Shown in pieces: positions 27,982-35,798 of a DNA stretch of 64,000 bases. Under the pieces are notes generated by a model. The model was given only the letters and a program-made list of their open reading frames with translations. It did no database searches and had not been told where the DNA came from. Origin of the DNA: Phenylobacterium sp. LH3H17 (GTDB lineage Bacteria; Pseudomonadota; Alphaproteobacteria; Caulobacterales; Caulobacteraceae). The translations under genes were made by a program, and so were the position numbers. The stretch spans positions 2,299,001 through 2,363,000 of the forward strand of contig NZ_CP101283.1 of assembly GCF_024298925.1 (NCBI RefSeq), given 5' to 3'. The first letter of the stretch is position 1; each line of letters starts with the position of its first letter.

Positions 27982-29003
27982 GAGGTCTGGTCCACCAGGC
28001 GGCCGGCTGCCGGGGCGGGGCTCGGTGGAGCACCGGCATGGACGGCGATCTCGGCGCGAAGCTGGACAGCGGCGAGCGCGGCGCTGAGCAGGCCCTGGTC
28101 GGCGCGCAGGCGGTCCAGGCCCTCCGCGCGCTCGGCCCACAGGCTGACGCCGGCCTGAGCGCCGGTGAGGCTGACGCGGGCGTGGATCGGGCCCAGGGGC
28201 TCTGCGTCCAGCGAAAAGGCCGCCCGCCAGACCGGTTCGACCTCGCCGGCCTCGCCGCGTCCGTCGCGGGACACCTCAAACTGGGCGACGCTCGCGCCCT
28301 GCGGTGTGACGAAGGGCATCTCGAACATCCAGCGGGTGACCTGGGCCTCGGGGCCGGTCTCAACCGGCAACGAAGCGATCTGCAGCAGCTCCACGCGGCC
28401 CAGGGCCGCCTCGGTCTCGCGGGCAAGCTCCTGGCCCATCACGACGGGCGAGCCGCCGGGCGAAAGCTTGCTGACGGCAGGGGCCTGGGCGCGGGTTCCG
28501 CCGGCCCGATACGGCGGCGGCGGCACGGCCGACCTGTGACCCTGGGGGGCCGGCGCGGCGGCCAGCCAGGTCGACAGAGCCTGGCGCAACACCAGCAAGC
28601 CGGCCTTGAGATCGTGCCCCACAGGAGATGCCAAGGGAGCGGCGGCCAGTTTGGCCTCGAGAAACAGGCCCGAGCGGGCCATGGCCTTGGCCACATCGGG
28701 CCCGGTGACGTTGCTGGCCAGCGGGGGGGCGTGGGCCAGGACCCGGACCGCGGCGTCGCGCACCGGGCTCGGCAGGGCCTGGTCCTCGGCCGCCTGGGAG
28801 AGATCGGCGATCAGCGGCGCGAGGCCGCCCTGCCGCACCGCGGCGCCCCGGGTCACCTCGGCGACCGCCAGGGCCTGGATCTGGGCGGGATTGAGCTCCG
28901 GAAGCGGCCTATTGGCGTGCACTGTCGCGGCGACGGCGCGAACCGGCGTCACCGGAATGGTCAGGTTGGGCAGCGACACGCCCGAGATCGGTGCGATCGT
29001 CAC
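27978..29003 (-). CDS. fliK: FliK-like flagellar hook-length control protein
   Basis: 341 residues. A long Ala/Pro/Gln-rich low-complexity N-terminal part is followed by a compact C-terminal domain (about 230-325) with the Flg_hook pattern (LGPIHARVSLTGAQAGVSLW ... LRADQGLLSAALAAVQL). FliK measures hook length and switches export specificity by contacting FlhB-C; a FlhB-C-like protein is the next gene. Start is GTG at 29003. No other flagellar gene is in the window, and a second fliK elsewhere in the genome cannot be excluded. Confidence 0.8.
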   Translation of the reverse strand: MTIAPISGVSLPNLTIPVTPVRAVAATVHANRPLPELNPAQIQALAVAEVTRGAAVRQGGLAPLIADLSQAAEDQALPSPVRDAAVRVLAHAPPLASNVTGPDVAKAMARSGLFLEAKLAAAPLASPVGHDLKAGLLVLRQALSTWLAAAPAPQGHRSAVPPPPYRAGGTRAQAPAVSKLSPGGSPVVMGQELARETEAALGRVELLQIASLPVETGPEAQVTRWMFEMPFVTPQGASVAQFEVSRDGRGEAGEVEPVWRAAFSLDAEPLGPIHARVSLTGAQAGVSLWAERAEGLDRLRADQGLLSAALAAVQLRAEIAVHAGAPPSPAPAAGRLVDQTS

Positions 29004-29093
29004 GAGAGACCCGCCAGGTTGATCCAGCCGCAGGATAGCTGCGCGGGGTGAAGCGGGGCTTAAGGACTTGATATTCCGGTGCTAGGGAGAGGC

Positions 29094-29921
29094 GTGACAC
29101 ACACCCTGGCTGACCTCCCCCCGCTTCGCGAGACCCTGGCCGAGCACGGCCTGATGGCCAAGAAGAGCTTCGGCCAGCACTTCCTGCTGGACCTTAACAT
29201 CACCCGCAAGATCGCCCGGCTGGCGCAGGTGGGCGAAGGCGACCACGTGATCGAGGTGGGCCCGGGCCCCGGCGGCTTGACGCGGGCCTTGCTGGAGACC
29301 GGCGCGCGGGTGACGGCCATCGAGAAGGATCCGCGGTTCCTACCCCTGCTGGAGGAGCTGGCCTTGGCGGCCGACGGCGCCCTGACTATCCGCGTGGAGG
29401 ATGCGCTCGGCGCCGACGAGGCGGCGCTGGCGGGCGGCGCTCCGGCCCATGTGGTCTCCAACCTACCCTACAATGTCGGTACGGCTCTGCTGATCAAGTG
29501 GCTGACGGGTACATTCACCCCCGCCTCCATGACATTGATGTTCCAAAAGGAAGTGGCGGAACGGATCATCGCCCGGCCGGGGGACGACGCCTATGGCCGG
29601 CTGGCGGTTCTGGCCCAGACCACGGCCAATGCGGCCCTGGTCATGGACGTTGGCCCCCGCGCGTTCACGCCGCCGCCCAAGGTGTCCTCGGCCGTGGTCC
29701 ACCTGACGCCCCGCGCCGATCGCCCCGCGCCCGAACGTCTGGCGGCCCTTCAGACCGTCACCGCGGCCGCCTTCGGCCAACGCCGCAAGATGCTGCGCTC
29801 CAGCCTCAAGGTGCTGGGAGGCGAAGCCCTGTGCGCCAAGGTCGGCATCGCGCCCGAGGCGCGGGCGGAGACCATCTCCGTCGAGGGCTTCCTGGCGCTG
29901 GCGGACGCCTGGCGGGCCTAG
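29094..29921 (+). CDS. rsmA: 16S rRNA dimethyladenosine transferase
   Basis: KsgA-type methyltransferase that dimethylates two adjacent adenines near the 3' end of 16S rRNA. The 275 residues include KKSFGQHFLLD, SAM motif I EVGPGPGGLT (54-63), catalytic NLPYNVG, and the C-terminal QRRKMLRSSL. The GTG at 29094 is chosen over the GTG at 29079 because AGGGAGAGG sits directly before it. It is separated from pdxA by about 5.4 kb. Confidence 0.96.
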   Translation: MTHTLADLPPLRETLAEHGLMAKKSFGQHFLLDLNITRKIARLAQVGEGDHVIEVGPGPGGLTRALLETGARVTAIEKDPRFLPLLEELALAADGALTIRVEDALGADEAALAGGAPAHVVSNLPYNVGTALLIKWLTGTFTPASMTLMFQKEVAERIIARPGDDAYGRLAVLAQTTANAALVMDVGPRAFTPPPKVSSAVVHLTPRADRPAPERLAALQTVTAAAFGQRRKMLRSSLKVLGGEALCAKVGIAPEARAETISVEGFLALADAWRA

Positions 29922-30193
29922 TCGGCCCCGCCGCCGTCGTTACCGCAGTCGGGGCCATCATTGGCCGCGCCCGACAGAGCTATGGAGCTGGGAGCCTCAG
30001 CCTCACTGGCGCGGTCACGTCGACTTCGCCGCCCCAAGGTGAGTATCACCAGGCCCACGATCAACGCTAACCCGCCGATGACCGCCCACAGACTCTGGCC
30101 GGTCATGAAGCTGCCTGGGAGGACGCCGACTCCTTGCAGGATCCAGATGAGGCCGACACCACACAGCACGGCCCCGAGCACCTTGATGATCAT
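29918..30193 (-). CDS. Small two-helix membrane protein
   Basis: 91 residues: two hydrophobic segments (about 3-24 and 35-54, IGGLALIVGLVILTLG) followed by a basic stop-transfer (GRRSRRDR) and an acidic glycine-rich tail. It begins MIIKVLGAVLC. The ATG overlaps the TSUP gene stop by 4 bases and its stop overlaps that of rsmA. Conserved small membrane proteins of this kind exist in alphaproteobacteria; function unknown. Confidence 0.7.
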   Translation of the reverse strand: MIIKVLGAVLCGVGLIWILQGVGVLPGSFMTGQSLWAVIGGLALIVGLVILTLGRRSRRDRASEAEAPSSIALSGAANDGPDCGNDGGGAD

Positions 30194-30987
30194 GACACCC
30201 CCCCCGCCAGGGCCGAGGCCCCTTCCCAGGCCAGTTTGGCCCCAACCACCACCAGCAGGCCATAGACGATCTGGTAGAACCGCTCGGCCGGGACCCGCCG
30301 CACCAGCCAGACCCCGGCCCAGGTCGAGGCGATGGCCAGGGGCAGCAGGACGAGGGCCGTGCCCAGGGCCTGCGGCGTGAACTGGCCCAGCGCCCAATAG
30401 GCCGGGACCTTCATCCAGTTCACCACAGCGAAGAAGATAGCGCTGGTGCCGACGAACACGTCGCGGGGCAGCCGTTTGGGCAAGACGTAGATCTGAAAGG
30501 GCGGTCCGCCGGCATGGGCGAGCTGGCTGGTGAAGCCCGCCGTGATCCCGGCCAGCACGCCCCGCCAGGGGATGCGTTCGCGCCGAACCTCCAGGACCGG
30601 CGCGCCGGCCCGGTCCAGCCACAGGCGTTGCAGGGAAAAGGCCACTGCGATCACACCCACCGCCAGCTCCACCGCCCCGGGACGCACGAAGGCCGCGAGG
30701 CCGTATCCCAGCCCGATCCCGATCGCGGCGCTGGGCAGCATCAGCAGCAGCACGCCCTTGTCCCAGGTCTTCCGGAAGGCCGAGACGCTGACCACGTCCT
30801 GAACGATCAGGATAGGCAGGGTGATGGAGGCCGCCAGCACCGGCGAAATCGCCAGCGCCATCAGCGGCACGGCGATCACACCCATGCCGGAGAACCCGCC
30901 CTTGGCCAGGCCCAGCAGGATCACCGCCGGGATGGCGACGAGATAGAAGAACGGGTCGGTGAGGATCGGAAGGTTTGCGACCGTCAC
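30190..30987 (-). CDS. TSUP-family permease (TauE/SafE)
   Basis: 265-residue membrane protein of about eight hydrophobic segments with the family start (FFYLVAIPAVILLGLAKGGF) and a repeated second half (GVLAGITAGFTSQLAHAGGP). Members export or import sulfur-containing anions or organic acids. GTG start at 30987. The gene ends in a 4-base overlap with the small membrane protein. Substrate unknown; no sulfur gene adjoins it. Confidence 0.9.
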   Translation of the reverse strand: MTVANLPILTDPFFYLVAIPAVILLGLAKGGFSGMGVIAVPLMALAISPVLAASITLPILIVQDVVSVSAFRKTWDKGVLLLMLPSAAIGIGLGYGLAAFVRPGAVELAVGVIAVAFSLQRLWLDRAGAPVLEVRRERIPWRGVLAGITAGFTSQLAHAGGPPFQIYVLPKRLPRDVFVGTSAIFFAVVNWMKVPAYWALGQFTPQALGTALVLLPLAIASTWAGVWLVRRVPAERFYQIVYGLLVVVGAKLAWEGASALAGGVS

Positions 30988-30991
30988 GCGC

Positions 30992-31174
30992 TTACCGGCG
31001 CTTGCCCAGCTCGGTGGCGATGTCCTTGACGTTGTGGCCGACCTTCTTGTGCGCCGCGGCGATCTGCTCGGGCGTCACGCCCCAGCGCTTGGCCCAGAAC
31101 GCCACCTCGTGGCGCTCGCGGATGTCGATTCGGGGCCGGTCGCGGAAGTCCCGCTTGCCCTTGGGTTCAGCCAT
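30992..31174 (-). CDS. DUF3606-type small protein
   Basis: 60 residues with the DUF3606 pattern: RDRPRIDIRERHEVAFWAKR, GVTPEQIAAAHKKVG, and NVKDIATELG. Basic and soluble, possibly nucleic-acid related, role unknown. Its start overlaps the 3' end of the GST gene by 8 bases; 4 bases separate its stop from the TSUP start, so the GST-DUF3606-TSUP-small protein genes look like one operon. Confidence 0.8.
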   Translation of the reverse strand: MAEPKGKRDFRDRPRIDIRERHEVAFWAKRWGVTPEQIAAAHKKVGHNVKDIATELGKRR

Positions 31175-31865
31175 GATCGCCTCCGCTCGCCCTCAGGTCC
31201 TGCAGCCATTCGCCGGCCGCCCGCGCGTCGGCCTCGTGGCCCAGCTCGCGCCAGGTCTCGGCCAGGGCGGCGGCCTGCCACGCCTGCATCGAGGGTAGCG
31301 CCAGCAGCCGCTCGGCGTAAGCCTGGGCGGGCGGCGACAAGGACAGGCCGTAGGTCTGCAATCGGAAGGCCACCGGCGCGAAGAAGGCGTCTACCGCGCC
31401 GAACGCCCTACCGGCGAGGAACGGGCCGCCGAACCGCTCGAGGCCTTCGCGCCATAGCTCGTCCATCCGCGCCAGGTTCTGCTCCAGCTTGGGCGATCTC
31501 TCGCCCAGGCGCACTCGGATGCCGACATTCATGGTGCAGGCTTCGCGCAGGGTGGGGAACCCGGCGTGCATCTCGGCGGCTGCGCTGCGCGCCCAGGCCC
31601 GCGCGTCGGGATCCTTGGGCCAGACTCCCTCATGCCTTTCGGCCAGGTACTCGACGATGGCCAGAGATTCCCAGACCGACCGGTGGCCGTCCCGGAGAGC
31701 CGGGACCAGACCGGTGGGAGAGAACCCGCGAAAGGCCTGCCAATTCGATTCGGGATCGAAGGGCGTCAGGCGCTCGTCGAACGGGATGCCCAGCTCGCGC
31801 ATCAGCACCCAGGGCCGCAGCGACCAGGACGAGTAGTTCTTGTTGGCGATGTGCAGCTCGTACAT
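31167..31865 (-). CDS. Glutathione S-transferase
   Basis: 232-residue GST. The N-terminal thioredoxin fold shows YSSWSLRPWVLMRELG (catalytic Ser region), the cis-Pro segment PTGLVPAL and the glutathione gamma-glutamyl site ESLAIVEYL. The all-helical C-terminal domain has FGAVDAFFAPVAFR with the capping Asp. Conjugation or isomerisation substrate unknown. Divergent from the TetR regulator across 90 bases, which suggests control by it. Confidence 0.92.
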   Translation of the reverse strand: MYELHIANKNYSSWSLRPWVLMRELGIPFDERLTPFDPESNWQAFRGFSPTGLVPALRDGHRSVWESLAIVEYLAERHEGVWPKDPDARAWARSAAAEMHAGFPTLREACTMNVGIRVRLGERSPKLEQNLARMDELWREGLERFGGPFLAGRAFGAVDAFFAPVAFRLQTYGLSLSPPAQAYAERLLALPSMQAWQAAALAETWRELGHEADARAAGEWLQDLRASGGDHG

Positions 31866-31914
31866 GACCCACGCCTAGCGCGATTCCGGGTCCGACTTTC
31901 GCACGCCGCCGTTA

Positions 31915-31922
31915 TCGTACGA
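31915..31922. promoter_or_regulatory. Candidate TetR operator core
   Basis: The perfect palindrome TCGTACGA lies midway in the 90-base gap between the divergent GST and TetR genes, flanked by GCACG and CGTGC-like segments. The arms do not extend perfectly, so this is a positional candidate only. Confidence 0.3.
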
Positions 31923-31955
31923 CGTGCGGCGTTTCCTATGTTTAGGTCGAACGCC

Positions 31956-32720
31956 ATGACCGCCGACTCGTCCTCCGCCGGCGATCCCAGACGCAGCCTC
32001 GAACTGCTCTGGGGTCTTGCCCCCGCCCGCCGCCGCGGGCCGCGCCCCCGCCTCAGCGTGGAGGAGATCGCCATCGCCGCCATCGAGCTGGCGGACGCCG
32101 AGGGCCTGTCGGCGCTCTCCATGCGCCGGGTCGCAGACCGGCTGAAGGTCGCCACCATGTCGCTCTACACCTATGTGCCCTCCAAGGCGGAGCTGATCGA
32201 CGTCATGCTGGACCGGGTCTATGGCGAGACGCCCAAGACCTACGGGACGGGCGCCGGCTGGCGGGCGCGGCTGGAGCAGGTCGCCCGCGACAACTGGGAC
32301 CTCTACCATCGTCATCCCTGGATGCTGCAGGTGGTGATGCACCGCCCGGTGCTCGGCCCCAACATGATCGCCAAGTTCGACTTCGAGCTGCGCTCCATCG
32401 AGGGCGAAAGTCTGACCGACCTGGAAATGGACCAGGTGATCAGCCTCATCTCCAACTATGTGCACGGCGCGGTGCGCAGCGCGGTGGAGGCCATGCAGGC
32501 CGAGAGCCGCACTGGGCTAAGCGACGCCCAATGGTGGGAGATCAGCGGGCCGCTGCTGGAGAAGGTGTTCGATCCGACGCAGTTTCCCACCGCCGCCCGG
32601 GTGGGGGCCGCTGCGGGCGAAGCCTATGAGGCCGTCGGTGACCCCGAGCGCGCCTTCGCCTTCGGACTGGAGCGGGTGCTGGACGGGATCGAAGCGCTTA
32701 TCGCGAGGGGCTCGGCCTAG
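31956..32720 (+). CDS. TetR-family transcriptional regulator
   Basis: 254 residues. The N-terminal helix-turn-helix (about 35-82: LSVEEIAIAAIELADAEG ... SMRRVADRLKVATMSLYTYV) is followed by a helical ligand domain of the larger TetR_C type. I chose the ATG at 31956; one at 31938 is in frame but has no better ribosome site. Probably controls itself and the divergent GST operon. The last 23 bases overlap the convergent ybaN-like gene. Confidence 0.9.
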   Translation: MTADSSSAGDPRRSLELLWGLAPARRRGPRPRLSVEEIAIAAIELADAEGLSALSMRRVADRLKVATMSLYTYVPSKAELIDVMLDRVYGETPKTYGTGAGWRARLEQVARDNWDLYHRHPWMLQVVMHRPVLGPNMIAKFDFELRSIEGESLTDLEMDQVISLISNYVHGAVRSAVEAMQAESRTGLSDAQWWEISGPLLEKVFDPTQFPTAARVGAAAGEAYEAVGDPERAFAFGLERVLDGIEALIARGSA

Positions 32721-33063
32721 AGACCACGAAGGCCGCGCAGGCGGCCAGCGCCGCGGCCACGACGAGCGCCAGCCACACCTGCGGGTGGGCGGTCAGGAAG
32801 AAGACCACGAAGCCGAAAGCCATCCCCGCGCAGGCCATCACCTTGGCGGGACGTGGAATGGCGCCTTGCTCGCGCCAGGCCCGCAGGGTCGGGCCGAATT
32901 GCGCATGGTCCATCAGCCAAGCCTCCAGCCTGGGCGAAGACCTGGCGAAACAGCCGGCGGCCACGATCAGGAAGATGGTCGTGGGCATGAGCGGCAGGAG
33001 AGCGCCCACGATTCCGAGCGCCGTGAAGACCAGTCCGAGCACCAGAAAGAAGGTCCGCGCCAT
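32698..33063 (-). CDS. YbaN-family (DUF454) inner-membrane protein
   Basis: 121 residues, three hydrophobic segments (about 3-24, 27-42, 77-112) and the family block LGIVGALLPLMPTTIFLIVA plus CFARSSPRLEAWLMDH. Function of the family is not established. Its 3' end overlaps the TetR gene 3' end by 23 bases (convergent). Confidence 0.9.
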   Translation of the reverse strand: MARTFFLVLGLVFTALGIVGALLPLMPTTIFLIVAAGCFARSSPRLEAWLMDHAQFGPTLRAWREQGAIPRPAKVMACAGMAFGFVVFFLTAHPQVWLALVVAAALAACAAFVVSRPSPSR

Positions 33064-33117
33064 GCCGCCCGACCCTCTACGGGAAACGCAGGTCGCGAAA
33101 CACCCGCAACTGCAAAT

Positions 33118-33558
33118 TCAGTCCAGACTCGCGACCCGGGCGGCCAGGGCGGTATTCACGGCCTCATAGGCCGGTGTGAAGTCACGGGCGACGCGCGCGG
33201 CGCTCCAGGTGGACGGCAGCAGGCCCGAAAGCACCTCGGTGTGGACAACCCGCGTCCCCGCGCCCTCCGGCGCCAGCAGGAAACCGTGACGGCCCTTGAA
33301 GATCAGCGGCACGTGACCGGCCCAGGCCAGTTCACGCCCCGGCTCGGCGGCCACGATGCGGACGGTCTGGCGGATCACCGCTCCCGGCTTGCCCGGGAGA
33401 TCGCGGAAAACCATCGCGACCCGTACGCCCAGCCGCGCCTCGCCACGCGCCTCCAGGTTCAGCGGGTTCCATTCGGGATAGCGCGCGAAGTCGGCCAGCA
33501 CCGAATAGACCCGGTCCGGGCTGGCGGGGATTACGGCCTCGGTGCGGATGCTATGCAT
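33118..33558 (-). CDS. SRPBCC-family lipid/ligand-binding protein
   Basis: 146 residues with the START/Bet v1-like pattern: an opening strand (IRTEAVIPASPDRVYSVLAD), FARYPEWNPL, and an amphipathic C-terminal helix (ARVARDFTPAYEAVNTAL). Likely binds a hydrophobic ligand in a cup-like fold. Start ATG at 33558. Two bases separate it from the upstream secreted-protein gene. Confidence 0.88.
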   Translation of the reverse strand: MHSIRTEAVIPASPDRVYSVLADFARYPEWNPLNLEARGEARLGVRVAMVFRDLPGKPGAVIRQTVRIVAAEPGRELAWAGHVPLIFKGRHGFLLAPEGAGTRVVHTEVLSGLLPSTWSAARVARDFTPAYEAVNTALAARVASLD

Positions 33559-33560
33559 GC

Positions 33561-34202
33561 CTATCGCGCGACGTTGAGCAGGAAGGTGTGGGTTTCCTCG
33601 CCCAGGGTGACCTTGATGGTCAGCGACGTCACCCCCTTCGGCAGCGGGCCGAGCCCGAGGTCGGTCATATGCTCCTCACCAGATCGCACCGTCTGGGCCA
33701 GGAAGCCCCGGTCGGCGATGGCACCCAGGACCGCGGCGGTCTCCTCCTGCGCCTCCCTTACCCCGGCCTGGACGGACGGGTTGGGGCGGGTCGGCCGGTC
33801 GCGCATGGCCGCGCCGACGGCGTCGAGCTTGGCGGCGAAGCGGGCGCGGCTCTCACGCTTTCGCGCGTCGGCCTCCACGGCGGCCGCCAGCTCGTCATGG
33901 GTCAGGATCGGCAGGACCAGGCCCTGGTCGGTGGTCACCTGCACCGCCTCGGGGACCATGTTGACCGAGACCGGGCCGTTATTTTTGACCCCCAGGCGGA
34001 CGGTCGGGAAGTCCCGCTCGTCGATGACGGCGCGTTCGATCATCAGGGCCACGTCGGTTCGCGCCAGACTGGAGAGCGATCCCGCGCGGCCTTGGCGGTA
34101 CTCCACCGGCGCGCCCATGGTGGAGATCGGCGTGATCCTGATGGACCCGGCCAAGGCGGGCGTCGCCAGGGCGACCGCGGCGGCGAAAATCAGTTTCTGC
34201 AT
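33561..34202 (-). CDS. Secreted hypothetical protein
   Basis: 213 residues: signal peptide MQKLIFAAAVALATPALAG, then a beta-rich first half (DFPTVRLGVKNNGPVSVN) and an Ala/Arg-rich helical middle (ADARKRESRARFAAKLDAVG). No family recognised. The ATG at 34202 starts the signal peptide; the in-frame upstream extension is not supported. Confidence 0.75.
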   Translation of the reverse strand: MQKLIFAAAVALATPALAGSIRITPISTMGAPVEYRQGRAGSLSSLARTDVALMIERAVIDERDFPTVRLGVKNNGPVSVNMVPEAVQVTTDQGLVLPILTHDELAAAVEADARKRESRARFAAKLDAVGAAMRDRPTRPNPSVQAGVREAQEETAAVLGAIADRGFLAQTVRSGEEHMTDLGLGPLPKGVTSLTIKVTLGEETHTFLLNVAR

Positions 34203-34271
34203 GAGGCGCCCTCCACGGCGAAGCCTAGGCAATGGCCTATGCACGGTGAAGGTGTATTTTTTCTATCCGAC

Positions 34272-34925
34272 CTACTCGCGCAGAAGGCCCTCGACGAACG
34301 TCGGCAGCCAGGTGTTGCGGCCGGGCTTCATGCGCTCGGCGCGGTAGATGTGGCCGAGATCCGCATAGGCCCGGTCGAAACTCTTATTCACGATCACGTA
34401 GTCATAGAGGCCCCAGTGAGCGATCTCTTCCTTGCCGAGCAAGAGCCGTTGGGCGATCACCTCCTCGCTGTCCTGGGCGCGGGCGTGCAGCCGGCGCGAC
34501 AGGTCCTCCCATGAGGGGGGCAGGATGAAGACGCGGACGCTGTCGTCGGGAGTTTTCTCGGCGATCTGCTTTGCGCCCTGCCAATCGATGTCGAACAAGA
34601 CATCCTTGCCGTCCAGCAGGGCCTCCATCACCGCCGCGCCGGGCGTGCCATAGAGGTTGCCGTTGACCTCGGCCCACTCCAGGAACCCGCCGTCGGCGAT
34701 CTTGGCCTCGAAGGCCGCCCGGTCGACAAAGAAGTACTCCCGCCCCTCCTCCTCGCCCGGCCGGGCCGCGCGGGTGGTCCAGGAGATCGACAGGGTCATG
34801 TCCGCGTGATCGGCCACCAGCCGCCGGGATAGCGAGGTCTTGCCCGCGCCGGCCGGACTGGAGACCAGCAGCAGCAGGCCGCGGCGCTGGGTCTCCCAGG
34901 GCTTGGCGTCGCCGTCACTCGACAT
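34272..34925 (-). CDS. gmk: Guanylate kinase
   Basis: Phosphorylates GMP to GDP. The 217-residue product has the P-loop SSPAGAGKTS (22-31), the GMP-binding SISWTTRAARPGEEEGREYFF, the DIDWQGAKQI segment (Asp-containing), and the lid arginines near RRLHARAQD. Normal length with a short N-terminal extension. Its start overlaps the yicC stop by 11 bases; last gene of the fab/mltG operon. Confidence 0.97.
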   Translation of the reverse strand: MSSDGDAKPWETQRRGLLLLVSSPAGAGKTSLSRRLVADHADMTLSISWTTRAARPGEEEGREYFFVDRAAFEAKIADGGFLEWAEVNGNLYGTPGAAVMEALLDGKDVLFDIDWQGAKQIAEKTPDDSVRVFILPPSWEDLSRRLHARAQDSEEVIAQRLLLGKEEIAHWGLYDYVIVNKSFDRAYADLGHIYRAERMKPGRNTWLPTFVEGLLRE

Positions 34926-35796
34926 TCTGCACCTGCTCTCGGAACTGCTCGATGGTGGCCTTGAGATCCAGCCCGATACTGGTCAAGGCCGACAGCGCCG
35001 ACTTCGAACAGAGGGTGTTGGCCTCGCGCATGAATTCCTGGGTCAGGAAGTCCAACCGGCGGCCCGAGGGGCCCTCTCCCGCGATCAGCGCCCGTGCGCC
35101 GTCGATATGGCCGGCCAGCCGGTCCAGTTCCTCGCGGACGTCGGCCTTCACCGCCATGGCGGCGGCCTCGGTGACGACCCGGTCAACCGGGGCGGCCTCG
35201 CCCAGCAGCTCGATCATCCGCGCCTCAAAGCGCGCCTTGATCGCGGCGGGCTGGCCGGCCGCCGTCTCACCCGCGTGGCGGACGAGGAGCTCGATGCGAT
35301 CCACCAGGGTGATCAGCACGCCGACCAAGGCAAACCCTTCCTCGCGCCGCGCCTCGGCCAGGCCTTCCAGGGCAGCCCCGATGGAGAGCGCCATGGCCGC
35401 CTCGATGGCGGCCTGGGCGTCGGGATCGTCCAGGGTCTCGGCGGCTTCCACCACCCCGCGCAGGGCGAGCAGACCGTCCAGACTGGGCGGGGCGGCCTTG
35501 CCGGCCGCCAGCAGGCCGGCGCCCGCCTCCAGATAGCGCTCGATCTGATCGAGATTGATCCGGACCTGGGCGCCGCCCTCGCTGCGCTTGGCCTGCACGC
35601 CGATGGTGACCTGGCCGCGAGCAAAGCGGGCCTGTGTCCCGTCGCGCGCCACGCGTTCGAGTGTATCGAAGCCCGGCGGGCCGCGGAACCGGACCTCCAG
35701 GTTGCGGCCGTTGACCGAGCGGGCCTCCACCGACCAACTCCAGTCGCCCGCCGCGCCCTCGGCCCGGCCGAACCCGGTCATTCCGTTCAGCGGCAT
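34915..35796 (-). CDS. yicC: YicC-family endoribonuclease-like protein
   Basis: 293 residues with the family opening MTGFGRAEG and EARSVNGRNLEVRFRGP, and the C-terminal DUF1732 domain ending RREDFLTQE-type motif (RRLDFLTQEFMREANTLCSK). E. coli YicC has been described as an endoribonuclease. It sits, as commonly, immediately upstream of gmk (11-base overlap). Confidence 0.95.
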   Translation of the reverse strand: MPLNGMTGFGRAEGAAGDWSWSVEARSVNGRNLEVRFRGPPGFDTLERVARDGTQARFARGQVTIGVQAKRSEGGAQVRINLDQIERYLEAGAGLLAAGKAAPPSLDGLLALRGVVEAAETLDDPDAQAAIEAAMALSIGAALEGLAEARREEGFALVGVLITLVDRIELLVRHAGETAAGQPAAIKARFEARMIELLGEAAPVDRVVTEAAAMAVKADVREELDRLAGHIDGARALIAGEGPSGRRLDFLTQEFMREANTLCSKSALSALTSIGLDLKATIEQFREQVQNVE

Positions 35797-35798
35797 GG

